From NCBI GenBank assembly GCA_001931905.2, contig MSJI02000369.1, forward strand, positions 1-64,000: a DNA stretch of 64,000 bases. The letters are read 5' to 3'. The notes under the pieces are model-generated. The model made no database searches, was not told where the DNA came from, and was given only the letters and a program-made list of their open reading frames with translations. Numbering within the stretch: the first letter of the stretch is position 1; the number at the start of each line of letters is the position of its first letter. Shown piece after piece: positions 34,135-45,292 of this stretch. The translations under genes and the position numbers were made by a program. The DNA is from Cladosporium sp. IMV 00045. Taxonomy: Eukaryota; Ascomycota; Dothideomycetes; Cladosporiales; Cladosporiaceae.

Positions 34135-36663
34135 TGTTGGGTCGGTTTTGGTTGGTGGTGATGGTTGGAGGGTGTGGTAAAGGAAGGCGGTTTGCGTCTG
34201 ATCGAAGAAAATCGATTGAAGAGTAGCAGAAGTGATCACGACCTGTCTCTCCTGGCCACAAGATGGCGGTGGTGGTCACGCAAGAATCGACCAGGCCTTC
34301 TGGGCCTTACCTATCTATGTATATCAACAGCAAGACAAACTCACTTACACCCACCCACCCACCCATTGAATCACCGCAACCGCCCTTGTAAGAAAGCACG
34401 TAAGCCTCCCTGAAGGCCGCATCAACAAGAACATACACAAATCCAGTACCGTTCGTCAGCCATGGCGCTTAAAGCCCATCAAACCAGGACCTCACAAGCA
34501 AACGTTAGAAAAGCTTGTGCTTTTCGTCCTTACCAACACACTCTGCGCGCGTAGAAACGCGTCCCCAATGGCCGCGGCCATTTCCAGCGCTGGGGGCCTG
34601 CGCGCGAAAGGCGAGATGGTAGACACCAAAAAAGGCTTCCTGTCGTACAAGGTCACACGCACGCAGGCGCTTGCATGCTTGCATGCTCAAAAGTCGCACA
34701 GGTGCGACGGGCGGATGTGATGTCTGCATGTATGCTGTGCAATGCGTAAGGTGGATAGGTAGGTATTTTTAATTATTACTCAGGTGAAGTCAACCTGGGC
34801 GGCTTCGGACGACGTTGATTGGGCGACTTTTGTTGATGAAGGGGGATTGTGCATGCAGCCAGTACCGGTACCGGGGATGGCATAGGCCCTCCGACTTGTC
34901 TCTTTTTCCGGGCGCTTGGAGGAGAACCACGAGCCATGGCGGGTAGTAGGTGCTGGACGCCTGAGGAGACATGGGCGGTTGTGGATTAGCAAGAGTGAAC
35001 TTTGACTGTCTTGTGATACTGCAAGATCAAAATGTTTAAGGATCAATCAGAAGAAACAGAAAGCTCAGCATATCCAGGTGCGCAACTTCATGCAGACAAC
35101 TACATAATTCTTCCAGTGAGCACCTCAGGAAAACAGATTACTTCTCTCGTTTATCTAGCAAGAAAGAAGACGCGTAATAACCCTTGCATACAAGTAGGGA
35201 ACATGAGGAATAAACCATGGATCATGGGAACTAACAGATACACGAGACAGTACACAGATACCCGGCCTCCGGCCGCGCAAACCCCATACACCTCTTCTCC
35301 GCGCCCCAAGGAAACAAAAGTGATAGTAGTAGCGCAAGTAGTGACTAAGTATGCATCCGGAAAAAGCAAAAAAGATCTATCACCCAAGCGAGAAGTTCCA
35401 AACATATTAAATACATGTACCTGGTCAAAATCGGCCACATGGCCGCGAAGCGAGCGAAGCGAATCAAGGGTCTCGCGAACTCGCAGGCATGTCACATGTG
35501 GGCAGGGTTTGACGTGTTCCATTTCCGCAAAAAATGAATTAATAATTGGCAAAAGCAACGTTTCCCCGATAAGCGTGCCCTTCCCCAACTCTCAACATCC
35601 CTGTCCCTGTCATTGCTCCTTTTTCCTTGTTGCTCATGTTATCTGTGTGTTTGAGATTGAGGAAGCGGATCAAAGGGCGAGGGCTTGGGGTGGAGAAAAG
35701 TCGAATTGGCGAGACAGGGAAGCGAAGGGGGAATGCCGAGGAGGCCGAGACGTCAGGTTCGACTTTTGGTATTTGAGGATTGGCAGTTCAGGTGAGGTTT
35801 TTGGGTCGTGGAGGAAGGGTTCTGCGATGATAGTACGTGCCTTTTTGAGTCGAGATGTCACTGTTGAGGGAGTGAAGGGATGGGGATGGAGATTGGGGAG
35901 TACTTCCGCACGGTAGGAGTATGGTTGCACATGTATGTTCCAGGAAGGCGAAGGGCGGGCACGAAATGCAATGGATAAACTTTTTGTTCCTGCCTCTTGC
36001 GTGGCTCATATATACTTGAAAGGTTGTCTTCCAGAAAAGCACTAAACAATAATAATGATGATTGATAGGTAGGTAATACAATCCATCGGTCGAAACCGAA
36101 GGAAGAATGTTAATAATGAAATCAATCCAAAACCAAAACCAAAAATTGCCGTTGACCAAAAACTGCCGTTTCCCGTTAAATTCCAATTTAGATTTCCCAT
36201 AAAAACCCCGTCTATCCAGCAAAAAAGAGTAATGAAATAAGCAAAGAACCCGCGCGATCTATGGTGTGGGTATATCTCTCGAACGAAATCGGAGAAGTAA
36301 AATAAAGAAAGAGATCGCTAAAACGCTAAGAGTAAGCAAAAGGATGACTCGACCCGGTCTTGATTCCTGTTCCTGTCCAGAGGACGAGGGAGGGAGCAAG
36401 GGACGGGAGGAGTAAGAAGCGGAAAGGTCGCTAAAGTCGCAGGACTGCAAAAAGGTGTTTGAAAATCGATAGTGAGATCAGGAACCGTGTTCGTCTGATT
36501 GCTCTTCGCCGATAGCTGCTGTTGATCGTTGTGTCGGCGATGTGTGTGGTGTAGAAATGGCTTGACTGCGTGCTGTGTAATCGTGTCGTGCGTTATTTGT
36601 AGAAGGTAGTGAGGGGATTTTTTGGATGTTCGTTCACTTCGATCACTCTTGGTCGACCCGAGT
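34135..36663. other. Intergenic within copy A
   Basis: 2.5 kb between the four-TM gene and the FYVE 3' end. Long open frames here (for example 35032-35916) are not kept in copy B, so they are judged non-coding. The 600 bp next to FYVE (about 36060-36660) are visibly more similar to copy B than the middle of the region, and may be 3' UTR or a non-coding RNA. Confidence 0.5.
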
Positions 36664-37801
36664 TTAGAAGGTGCTCCAGACCATGCCGCCCTCTGAGCGC
36701 GCCATACTGCCAACGACCATGTTGGGATCTTGTTTGACGTGTTGCGGGATGGGCAGACCAGGCTTCGCAGTGTTGCCGGAGAAGGAGCTAGTCATAGACC
36801 CGGAGAGGCTGGAGGCGCGAGAGTGACGCAGCTTCTTAATGGTGCGCCATGCGCGGAAGCAGGCGTCACATGCTTTGCTCTCGGTGCCACTGGGGTTGTA
36901 GCGGGCGTTCTGGTCAAGAGGGACGGTGCGGGTGAGGTGAGATGCGCAGACGACGTCGCCACAGCGGCGGCAGTGGTGCTTGCGGAAGTACCACGTGAAA
37001 GCAGTCGAACACAGCGCACAGGACTCGGCAGATTCATTAGGCTGAAAGGGAGATGTTAGTAATTGGTCATTAAGGTCAATTATTGTGATGCAAGGGGATG
37101 TGCAGATGTGCGCGTGATCAGGCACGACCCGCTTTGCGCCCGTGTGAGACCATGATGATTGAGATTGCGTGACACCTTGCGTGCTCCCCGGGGTCGCTCA
37201 TATAAAAGCGCGATATCGCTCACGGATCAACGCTCTGCAGCACCACATCTTTCTGCACCTGTCGATCGGTGCTTCGAAAATATCCAAGGCTCCCAATCGA
37301 CTGCAAATAAAATAACGAAGACGAGAGAATGTTGAAACATACCTTCCAGTGGGCAATAGTCGGCGGTCCAGTCACTTCACCATACTCCTCATCGATACCT
37401 TCGCTGGCGGCTCTGCTCAACCCTTGACGAAGCAAGTCCAAATCCGACTCTTGTGCTGATGAAGTAGGAGCTTCAGTCATACCCATGCCAAAGTTGCCAC
37501 TATCGAAGCTGTTCTGCTTGCTGGAGGGCGGCGTATCTGGGGCGCGAGGACCAGGGATGTCTTTGGGTCTTGAGGACTCGGTCGGGCGAAGACATGCGGG
37601 GGTGTAAAGAGGCTGTTTCTGCGGACGCAACTGACGGACGTGAAGATGCGAATGATAGCTTGTAGGCGACTGATTTGACGAAGGAGGAGTCTGAGGCGAA
37701 GTGCTGTTCGGGTGGTAGGATTGAGGAGGTGAGGGAGTGGTGTTTTGTCCCATAGTGTACGGACTATTACTCGCAGCGCGAGGGAAGGCGGTCGCCATCA
37801 T
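36664..37801 (-). CDS. FYVE zinc-finger protein, copy A
   Basis: Exons 37801-37343 and 37041-36664 (301-bp intron), 278 aa, start MMATAFPRAASNSPYTMGQN. The N-terminal 150 residues are Pro/Ser/Gln-rich. The FYVE finger spans the exon junction at about 152-220: HWK then PNESAESCALC, RKHHCRRCGDVVCASH, and ESKACDACFRAW. All eight Cys/His zinc ligands and the basic R-K-HHCR-CG patch for PtdIns(3)P are present; in the WxxD motif the Asp is replaced by Asn (W-K-P-N). This predicts endosomal or vacuolar membrane binding. The tail SEGGMVWSTF is identical in both copies. The start lies 81 bp from the gap, so the promoter is missing. Confidence 0.92.
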
Positions 37802-37882
37802 GTTGAGATGTGTTGGCGGGAGAGTGGGAAACGCGTTATATCATAGAACGATATATCGTTTCGGCTTCTTTGATCGATTGAG

Positions 37883-37902
37883 NNNNNNNNNNNNNNNNNN
37901 NN
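37883..37902. other. Assembly gap (20 N)
   Basis: Twenty Ns. The left side is duplicated sequence upstream of the copy-A FYVE gene; the right side is AHA1 codon 21. Confidence 0.99.
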
Positions 37903-37964
37903 CTGGTCCACTCGCTCACATCCTTGTTCACCCAGTGCCAGTTGTTGGGGTTGTGGAGAACCAT
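37903..37964 (-). CDS. AHA1: Hsp90 co-chaperone AHA1, N-terminal 20 codons
   Basis: From ATG 37964 the reading is MVLHNPNNWHWVNKDVSEWT plus two bases (AG) of the next codon, then the gap. The NNWHWV-KDVSEW pattern is the conserved start of fungal Aha1, and EYLTTELVGV at 15805 is what should follow it, after one residue, most likely Arg. This fixes the position and frame of the split. Upstream (38.0-38.9 kb) should be the true AHA1 promoter. Confidence 0.95.
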
Positions 37965-38871
37965 ATTGGCCGATTGACTTCAAAAACGAAGCGAAGAACT
38001 TCACTACAATGTTCTGAGTGTCGGTTAGCGAATGTACGATCAAGCGTATTGTTGATGTGACAATGCAATGGGTGACGGTAGATCAGGACTGAACAACTTG
38101 TGTTCGCAAAGCTTATCCGCAGCAAAAAGAGTACAAGTCTTTCTCGGACTGGTGCCAGCTGGTGTTTCATCTTCGCAGTGATGGGAGGGGTATAGGAGGG
38201 GGTAATTGCATACCTTTGTTGATTATGCGACTGGAGGATCTCGCTCACAACGCCAAGGGGTATCAAAATAAAGAAAGTACAGAAAACTTAAGGAAAGGTC
38301 GTGAAGGGGAATTGATTATCTGCGTGATTTTGTGTAACGGGAGAAGGATCTAGAAAGAAGCTGGACGAAGAAGAAAGTCGAGTTATGCTCCATCTATGCC
38401 AAGACATGCTAGCTTCATTTGGACGTTTGGTGAGCTTTGTTCAGATGTAGCCGTCTGCCTTGACTTCTTCACGATGAGGTCGTTGCAGGTTGAAGATGAT
38501 ATAGGTAGACTCGATGCCTGACTTGGTCCGGCGTCTATTGGTCGTCGTTAGTGTCGAGGACATGCTCAATTGAAGGTTTTAATCACGAACGGCGAAAATT
38601 GTAGCGACGCTCAGACTATCCTCGCTTTTGCTTCGAGCATAATCTTATGCCTTCCGAGTCAACCGAGGTGCTATAAGCGTCAAGGAAACACCAAACAGCC
38701 ATTGAATCATTTTGTATTTGGCGAACAAGCTCCGTGGCTTAATGAGGCGATACGTCCCAAGCTTCGATCACGCCATAGCGATCAATGTAAGATACTGTAT
38801 AACCACCAACGCCTCGCTAAGAAAATCAACAGACTACCTGAATAAAACCCACTAGTCCAGTCCTAGACAGC
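37965..38871. other. Intergenic, AHA1 promoter / RFC4 3' side
   Basis: 907 bp between AHA1 codon 1 and the RFC4 stop, both minus strand. No gene recognised. Confidence 0.5.
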
Positions 38872-40038
38872 TCAATGAGTTGGGACAGCAAAAAGCGATG
38901 GCTTCATGTTGAGTTTGCAAAGCTTCGCAACACAGCCGGCCAACTGCAAGTATGTCTGCATTCCTTCAAGGATTCGCATGTGCGTGAAGCCGATCTCGCG
39001 GACGAACTCAAGCTTGGTGTGCTCACTGAGAGATGGAATCGTCTTGGTGACTTTGAACATGCTGCTGATGATGTCGTGAGAGGAGTAGCCAAGGGTCCTG
39101 CACGAATGTTAATAAGATGGATCTGGTAAAAGCCAATAAGGATGTGAGAACTCACCATAGATCCTTGAGGATCTCGAGCGCTGCGTCAATCTTCTGCTCC
39201 TGGCAGGCCTTGATCATAGCTTGCACCTTGACCGGGTGCGGACTGTCGACGACACGGAAAACATTGTCTCCACTAACGAATCCGAATCCAGCAGAGGTCG
39301 ACTGTAAGTTGTTGATTGCTTGTCGCATGTCACCCTCCGCGCTGAAGACGAGTGCAGCAATACCGTCGTCGCTGTACTCTACGTTCTCCGCCTTGCAAAT
39401 CTGATACAGTCTCTTCACGAGCTGCGCATCCGTCAGGCGGGAATACCGTAGGATAGCACAACGCGACTGAAGCGGCTCGATGATCTTATTTGACTGGTTG
39501 CAGGCAAAGGCAAATCGTGTTGTGCCCGAGTAGATTTCCATTGTTCTTCTCAGCGCTTGTTGTGCACCGCTGGTCATACTATCTGCCTCGTCCAGAATGA
39601 CCAGCTTCTGTCGACCAGCAGGCAGTGTGACCTTCTTTTGCGCAAAGCCCTTGATTCTGTTCCTCACCACATCGATACCGCGCTCATCGGATGCGTTCAG
39701 CTCGAGCACAGCTTCTTTGTATGCGTCACCGAGCAGCTGACGTGCCAGACATAGGACTGAAGTGGTCTTGCCGATACCAGGCATGCCGCTGATAATGACG
39801 TGGGGCATGTTTCCATCTTTCGCGATAATCTTCAGGCGTTCGATAGTCTCGGTGTTGCCGACAATGTCGTCGAGAAAGACTGGGCGATATTTCTCGACCC
39901 TGGTAACCTGTTAGCCCGTGTTGGGTGCAAGAAAGATGAGCATACATACCAAGGTAGTTCGTAGTTTGCCGTTGCAACTTGGGTGTTTGCTTTGACGCCA
40001 TTGTTTTCAGCATCTTTTGAAGATTCTGCGCGCGCCAT
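38872..40038 (-). CDS. RFC4: Replication factor C subunit 4
   Basis: Small subunit of the RFC clamp loader that opens PCNA at primer-template junctions. Exons 40038-39950, 39899-39156 and 39097-38872 (introns 50 and 58 bp), 352 aa. N-terminal WVEKYRP box across the first junction; Walker [26 protein letters not shown] (RFC box); Walker [10 protein letters not shown]; sensor 1 [20 protein letters not shown] with the SRC arginine finger; sensor 2 region [13 protein letters not shown]. The C-terminal collar domain has [16 protein letters not shown] and [20 protein letters not shown]. Close to yeast Rfc4 throughout. Divergent from MNS1. Confidence 0.95.
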
Positions 40039-40453
40039 TTTCGTGTTGATCTGGTGAATGTCGTTCTCAAGGTGGTGTCACGGCTCGAATGGATGTCGGT
40101 TTACATATTCGAAGGTCCAACATCGGGCTTGACGTTCGCGTCGCGCACAAATTGGAGGTTGCGCGCGATCACGTGAAGTCACTTTGTCCGATGCCCAGCA
40201 TTCTTGAGCTCGACGAACATGTGCCTTGCCAGCAAGAGCATATGCATCACAATGATTCGCTCGACATTCTCTGTTCACATGGATGTTGGCCAGAATCTGC
40301 ATTGCGTACTGAGATAATTTTGTCATAGTCAAGCCTTGCAAGGTGCTCTTTCCACATCACTCGTATCGTCATTTCAGCTCTCAAGCAGATGTTGACGTCC
40401 TAGACCTTTGGAAACACCGCGATACCACCCATGCCAACGTGACAAGGAGAGAC
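40039..40453. other. Divergent promoter RFC4 / MNS1
   Basis: 415 bp between outward-facing starts. No specific element recognised. Confidence 0.45.
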
Positions 40454-42274
40454 ATGTTCTCCGTTCAGCGCTATGCGCTCTACTTCGGGCTGGCCGTGTG
40501 CATCCTCATCACCATCAACTACTTCCGCACGGACTTCTTGTCGACACAGTACAACACCCACATTTCTAGCGGAGGCATAGGCAAACCTCAGCATCTTGGG
40601 GTGTCACCGGCAAATGCTCGATTTCAGTGGCAGACAGTGCCGACCAACTACCCTGTCGAAAGCCTCACTCCACTGCCCACGGCAAGACCTCAGAAGCTTC
40701 CCAAGGTTCAATTTGACTTTCCGCGAGAAAGTAAAGAAACCGCCTCAAAAAGAAAGGAGCGTCAAGCAGCAGTTCGCAAAGCGTTTGAACGCTCCTGGAC
40801 AGCTTACCGCAAACATGCGTGGATGCACGATGAATTAGGACCGATCTCTGGGGGCACCAAAGATGGCTTTGGAGGATGGGCAGCCAGTCTGGTCGACAAT
40901 CTCGACAACCTCTGGATCATGGGGTTTAAATCGGATTTTGAACAAGCCCTCTCTTCCTCTATGAACATTGATCTGGGCTCCGCGACCACAGACAGCATCA
41001 ACGTCTTCGAGACTACCATCCGCCACCTGGGCGGTTTCCTGTCGTGCTACGAATTATCAGAGGATGAGCGTTGTCTTCACAAAGCAGTCGAGTTCGGCGA
41101 GATGCTTTACAAAGCCTTCGATACACCGAACCGAATGCCCATCACGAGGTGGAGACCCAAGGAAGCTCTCGCAGGCAAGCAGAAAGCCGATGAGGGTGTT
41201 CTCCTCGCCGAGCTAGGTTCTTTCACAATGGAGTTTACACGCCTGTCAATGTTGACGGGCGATGCAAAATGGTATGATGCTGTCGATCGCATCACAAGAC
41301 TGTTTGCTGCGCAGCAGAGTAAGACGCAATTGCCCGGCATGTGGCCGGTTTCTGTCAATGCTGCGATGCAAGATCTCACATCGGACACTTGGTTCACCCT
41401 GGGAGCTATGGCAGACTCCGTATACGAGGTAAGTCAATCGGCGTGCATGATAGATGACAACTGCTAATTTGTACTCTAGTATTTCCCCAAAATGCAAGGA
41501 CTGCTCGGCGGTGTTGAAGCAGTATACAGGCAGCTGTACATTGGAAGCATGGCGACAGCCATCAAGCACACAATCTACCGCCCGATGGTTCCCGACGATG
41601 CCGATATCCTCATGGCTGGTGGCGCCCGTGCATCTTTCGACATGCCATCGGTACTCGATCCAAGAGGCGAGCACCTCTCCTGTTTCACAGGCGGCATGTT
41701 CGCACTTGGTGGCAAAATCTTCGACCTTCACGAGCACGTCGAGATCGGGCGGAAACTCACCGACGGCTGCATCTGGGCCTACAACGCCCTACCGTTGGGC
41801 ATGATGCCCGAAGTGTTCCACATGGTGCCGTGCAAGGACAAGATGGACTGCAAGTGGAACGAAACACTATGGCGCGACAGCGTGTACACAGGCCAACACA
41901 CGCCGCCGAAGGGATTTGCATCTATTAGCGATACGCGCTACATCCTGCGTCCCGAAGCGATCGAATCTGTCTTCATCATGTACCGCATCACGGGCGAGCA
42001 GAAGTACCAGGACCACGCGTGGGACATGTTCAACGCCATTATCAACGCGGCGGAAACTCCTCTCGCGTACGCTGCTCTTTCGGATATCACGCACACGCGA
42101 GCGGAGCTGGACAAAGGGCTCATTGAAATCCGCGTGGACAGTATGGAAAGTTTCTGGATGGCGGAGACGCTGAAGTATTTCTACCTTATCTTCAGCGAGC
42201 CCAGTGTTATTAGTTTGGATGAGTGGGTTTTCAATACCGAGGCGCATCCGTTCAAGCGCACTGTAGCGCGCTAG
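40454..42274 (+). CDS. MNS1: Class I alpha-1,2-mannosidase (GH47), membrane-anchored
   Basis: Trims terminal alpha-1,2-mannose from N-glycans in the ER/early Golgi. Exons 40454-41428 and 41480-42274 (51-bp intron), 589 aa. Start MFSVQRY puts a signal-anchor helix at 6-24 (RYALYFGLAVCILITINYF), type II topology. The catalytic (alpha/alpha)7 barrel begins near 110 with RKAFERSWTAYRKHAWMHDE. Diagnostic motifs: DSINVFETTIRHLGG (acid/base Glu), DTWFTLGAMADSVYE, HLSCFTGGMFALGG, RYILRPEAIESVFIMYRITG, DSMESFWMAETLKYFYL, and the Ca-binding FNTEAHPFKR at the end. Could be any of the Aspergillus mns1A/B/C-like paralogues. Confidence 0.93.
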
Positions 42275-42501
42275 AATGCCGTCGAAGAATGGAATGGAAT
42301 TTAGCACGCTTCCCATAATCAGAGCTTAGGTTTGCTTGTGAGACCAGGTGAACGGTATTGCATCACGATCGAAACCCTTGAAACGCAACCAGCATCATAT
42401 CCCATCAAAGCGTAAATCCAATATCATAAATATCATACACACACTCACATCCCACAACCAACCCCTCCCCTCCCCTCCCATCCCATCCATAAAACAAACG
42501 C

Positions 42502-42989
42502 CTACTTCTTCTCCCCACCCAACTTCTCCTGCACCTTCCCCCCAATGGTACCCTGCTCCGTGAAATTCTTCCCAATCATACCACCCTCCGAGAGAGGCCC
42601 TCCAATTTTCTCAGCGGTACCGCCGACCGCGCCATCTTTGGTGAAAGCGCCGCCAATAGCGCCCTTCTTGTCGAAAATCGAGGGGCCTTGCGTGGTGTCG
42701 GTGGTTTTCTCGCCGGGCTCGGAGGAGAAGACTTGGCCGCCCTGTTTGTTTGAGGGGATGGTTAGTGGGGTCCTTGCGGGTGTGGAATGATGGCGGTGAC
42801 GATATGATGTGACTTACCCTGCCTTGAATGTCGGCTTTGGCGTCTTCGTGGATGCCTTGGGTGAATTCGGTGTCTTTCGTGGCGCTGAGGGGAGTGTCAG
42901 TTATTGTGGATGGCGAGGTGATGGTGAGTGGATTGGACCTACGCGGAGGCACCGCGCTCCATGGCTTTGTTTGAGGTGTCGCCGTCCAT
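42502..42989 (-). CDS. Small Gly-rich hydrophilic protein, copy B
   Basis: Exons 42989-42943, 42884-42818 and 42741-42502, exactly the exon lengths of copy A (47, 67, 240 nt), 117 aa. The first 38 residues are identical to A. Exon 3 differs at about six places (for example GGQVFSS for GGLVFSS, and PLSEGGMIGKNFTEQGTIGG). Introns 1 and 2 keep the same positions but differ in length. Retention of frame and splice sites in both copies argues that both are functional. Confidence 0.82.
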
Positions 42990-45292
42990 TTTGATGATTT
43001 TATTATTGATTGATGCAGAAGGATCGATTGGAGTGGATTGATGAATTGATGAAGATGAATTTGACGGTTCGATAATGCTTTGAAGTACGAAATTGTGGTC
43101 AGTTGAACTGATTGAAGACGTAGCATCGAGACACAGGACTGTCATATACGTGTAACACTTCCACAACAGTATGTGATGATCTAATCCAAACATACGCATC
43201 ATCCGAACATGTCGAGGGCGTCATGCTGCGTCATGAGAGGGGATTGTATTCGTTTGTGGTGCCTTACTGGCCAGTATGTCTTAAAAGGTCCATGGCTCGT
43301 CTGGATATTCGTCACATGATCATGGATATTCTGCAGCTGTATCCGTGTGTGAGTGTAGCTGTTTGCCTTTGATGCAAGAAGAGTAGGGGTCTATGAGCAG
43401 AGGTAGTGGCAACGCTGATGTCGACGCTAGTCTGGCTTGATATCGGATCGCGTGTCGGGCCCTTAGGGCAGACTCGAATCTGTAGTTTTCCATAGTCAGT
43501 TGCAACAGATTACCTCGTTATTTCATCTATGTGTTTTGCTGCATTGTTGTCTATTTTGGTATATACGTGTATGGCAGACGCGGTGCAGTAACATAAGAAT
43601 CGTTGCACCCACCCAGCCAAGCACATCGTATGTCGCATATCGCATTATCTGGTACCGGAGTTCAACCTTTCAAGGTTGAGAAACACCAGCGGACAACTCT
43701 CCGGGCTAGAGATTTGCGATAATGCGAGTTCGACCGCTTCGGAGAGTCGGCATCACATGGGAGTAATATGCGCATATGTTAATATTGCTATACGTGGTAG
43801 ATGAGCTGCTCGAGTCATGGATAGCTCCCACAGTCCCCTTCTTAATCCATGTCGCTCGGTGACGGTGCCGGATCTACTATGGAGTTTATGGTCCAAAGGG
43901 AGGGTTTCTCGCGGGTCCGACTCGTAGCTCAAAGCGGTAAGTGCAGGAACACGGTCAAGATAGACATGCCCTACGGATCACAGATTGCAGTAGCGTCTCA
44001 CGCTAGAAAAAGGTGGGCCGCTTTAGTGAAGAAAAGCCGATCTTTGGATCATGAAGCAGAGCTTTGAAGAGTGAGGACGTAGCGTACCGTGGACTCGTCA
44101 CATCTGTTGCAATGCCCAGAGATGCGCGATATGAAGAGACCCGAGATCTGCAGAGCCATGAAGAGCGGCGAAAACGGCCGGCGATGTTGATCGTGATAGC
44201 AGTAGTGACGGAAGAGGTGATATCCTGCAGCCGCCAACTGTCAAACGTTCTCGTGTCGTGCAGAAGGCGGTAAGAAAGGATGAGGACCAGCGCAGAGCAC
44301 AGCAGCATAGCACGCATGCCGGACATTGCTCTACCAGGGTGAATTATCTCATTGGCTGTGCCCCCTGGTCTTTCACAATCGCCAGATCTGCAGGAACTTA
44401 ATCAGGCATCGCACGGGCATATGGGTGATGATGCTGAGCCTGCTATTTTGAGGGGCCGAAGTACATGTGTGAGAGGCATGTATGTATGTATGTATGCACT
44501 CCTGTACCTGCACCAATCCCCTCGACATCTCACAGGAGTAGAGTACCACGAATACGGGCAACAGATCAGATAGGCTTCCGACTCGACCAGTCTTTGGCTC
44601 TCGCGTGAAAAGCCTCCCAAGGTTTCGGAAACGCGACACGTTCTTTTCTTCATGTCTCACCCAACGAATCGTGTGACGATGCGACATGTCTTGACTTTGC
44701 CGGCATAGCCAAACGAGCGCCCACCCACTGCCACCCCACCCATAGTCGCTCACTTTAGCACCTCATCAGTCCGCCGCTATCATATGCTAAACATCACCTC
44801 TCCCTCCCGCCAATCCGCTTGGAGGATGCTCAGGCCTGTTGCTGCAACATCCTCATGTGGTTTGAGCGCTCAATGAAGCCGTTTTGCCCTCTAAGACATC
44901 TGCTCGCCCCAAGCAGACTCTTATCTGTCTCCTCACCGTCGACCGGCATCCTCTTCACCTTCTCATCATACTCTTCCTAATACCATACCATAATCTTTCA
45001 AGCAGAACACTTTCACAGCAAAGCCCACACCTCAGCCCGCACAATCTCCACAAGAACCACAACCTGATCCCGATCGGCTCCTCCCAGAGTTTGCAGGGTC
45101 GTCTCAGCCGCCGTTACAGCCCTTTTCCGGCATAAGCTATAACTTTACCCATTGGTCGACCAGATTCGGTAATCGTAAAGCCTGTAACAAGGTTGTTACT
45201 CTCGCCAGAACCTTGTCGTCGCTCCCCAGCCAGCTCGACGCGCCTCTAGTTTGCGCCCACCCACTCGGCGCCAGCTCCTACTTCTAGCCCTG
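42990..45292. other. Intergenic within copy B
   Basis: 2.3 kb counterpart of 28709-31011. It includes the possible small secreted-protein frame at 44003-44326, listed separately, and the ATGT microsatellite. Confidence 0.5.
44003..44326 (-). CDS. Possible small secreted protein (doubtful)
   Basis: 107-codon frame starting MSGMRAMLLCSALVLILSYR, a signal-peptide-like hydrophobic N-terminus. In copy A the same ATG is present, and over the first 40 codons most differences are silent. A 4-base length difference then frameshifts copy A to a stop at codon 45. Either a gene disabled in A, a gene with an unrecognised intron, or chance. No family recognised. Confidence 0.25.
   Translation of the reverse strand: MSGMRAMLLCSALVLILSYRLLHDTRTFDSWRLQDITSSVTTAITINIAGRFRRSSWLCRSRVSSYRASLGIATDVTSPRYATSSLFKALLHDPKIGFSSLKRPTFF

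Larger units (their letters stand above)
15826..37882. other. 22-kb contig flanked by gaps, probably misplaced
   Basis: The interval between the two 20-N gaps interrupts one AHA1 codon. Its left end is an IPMS gene cut in mid-protein; its right end lies 81 bp upstream of the start of the copy-A FYVE gene, inside the duplicated sequence. Removing it restores AHA1 and the order MAP2-AHA1-RFC4-MNS1. The features inside are real DNA, but their position relative to the flanks should not be trusted. Confidence 0.88.
28090..37882. repeat. Segmental duplication, copy A (four-gene cassette)
   Basis: About 9.8 kb, collinear and in direct orientation with 42360-52287, holding the same four genes with identical exon structures. 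Hand comparison of about 180 nt of the MIF exon gave 7 differences, all third-position synonymous; flanking DNA is more divergent, with small indels. The left edge fades in just after the stop of the gene at 27043. The right edge is cut by the assembly gap while still matching copy B, ending at GATTGAG. Confidence 0.95.

Noticed and set aside
35032..35916. 294-codon open frame in copy A
   Set aside because: The matching region of copy B has no such frame; indels break it, so it is not under coding constraint.
36259..36450. Small frame with a hydrophobic segment downstream of FYVE copy A
   Set aside because: No ATG (starts TTG), and a one-base indel shifts the frame in copy B.
15826..37882. 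Biological insertion (horizontal transfer or starship-like element) inside AHA1
   Set aside because: Both junctions coincide exactly with N gaps, the contents are core housekeeping genes, and one end is a truncated IPMS; assembly misplacement is simpler.
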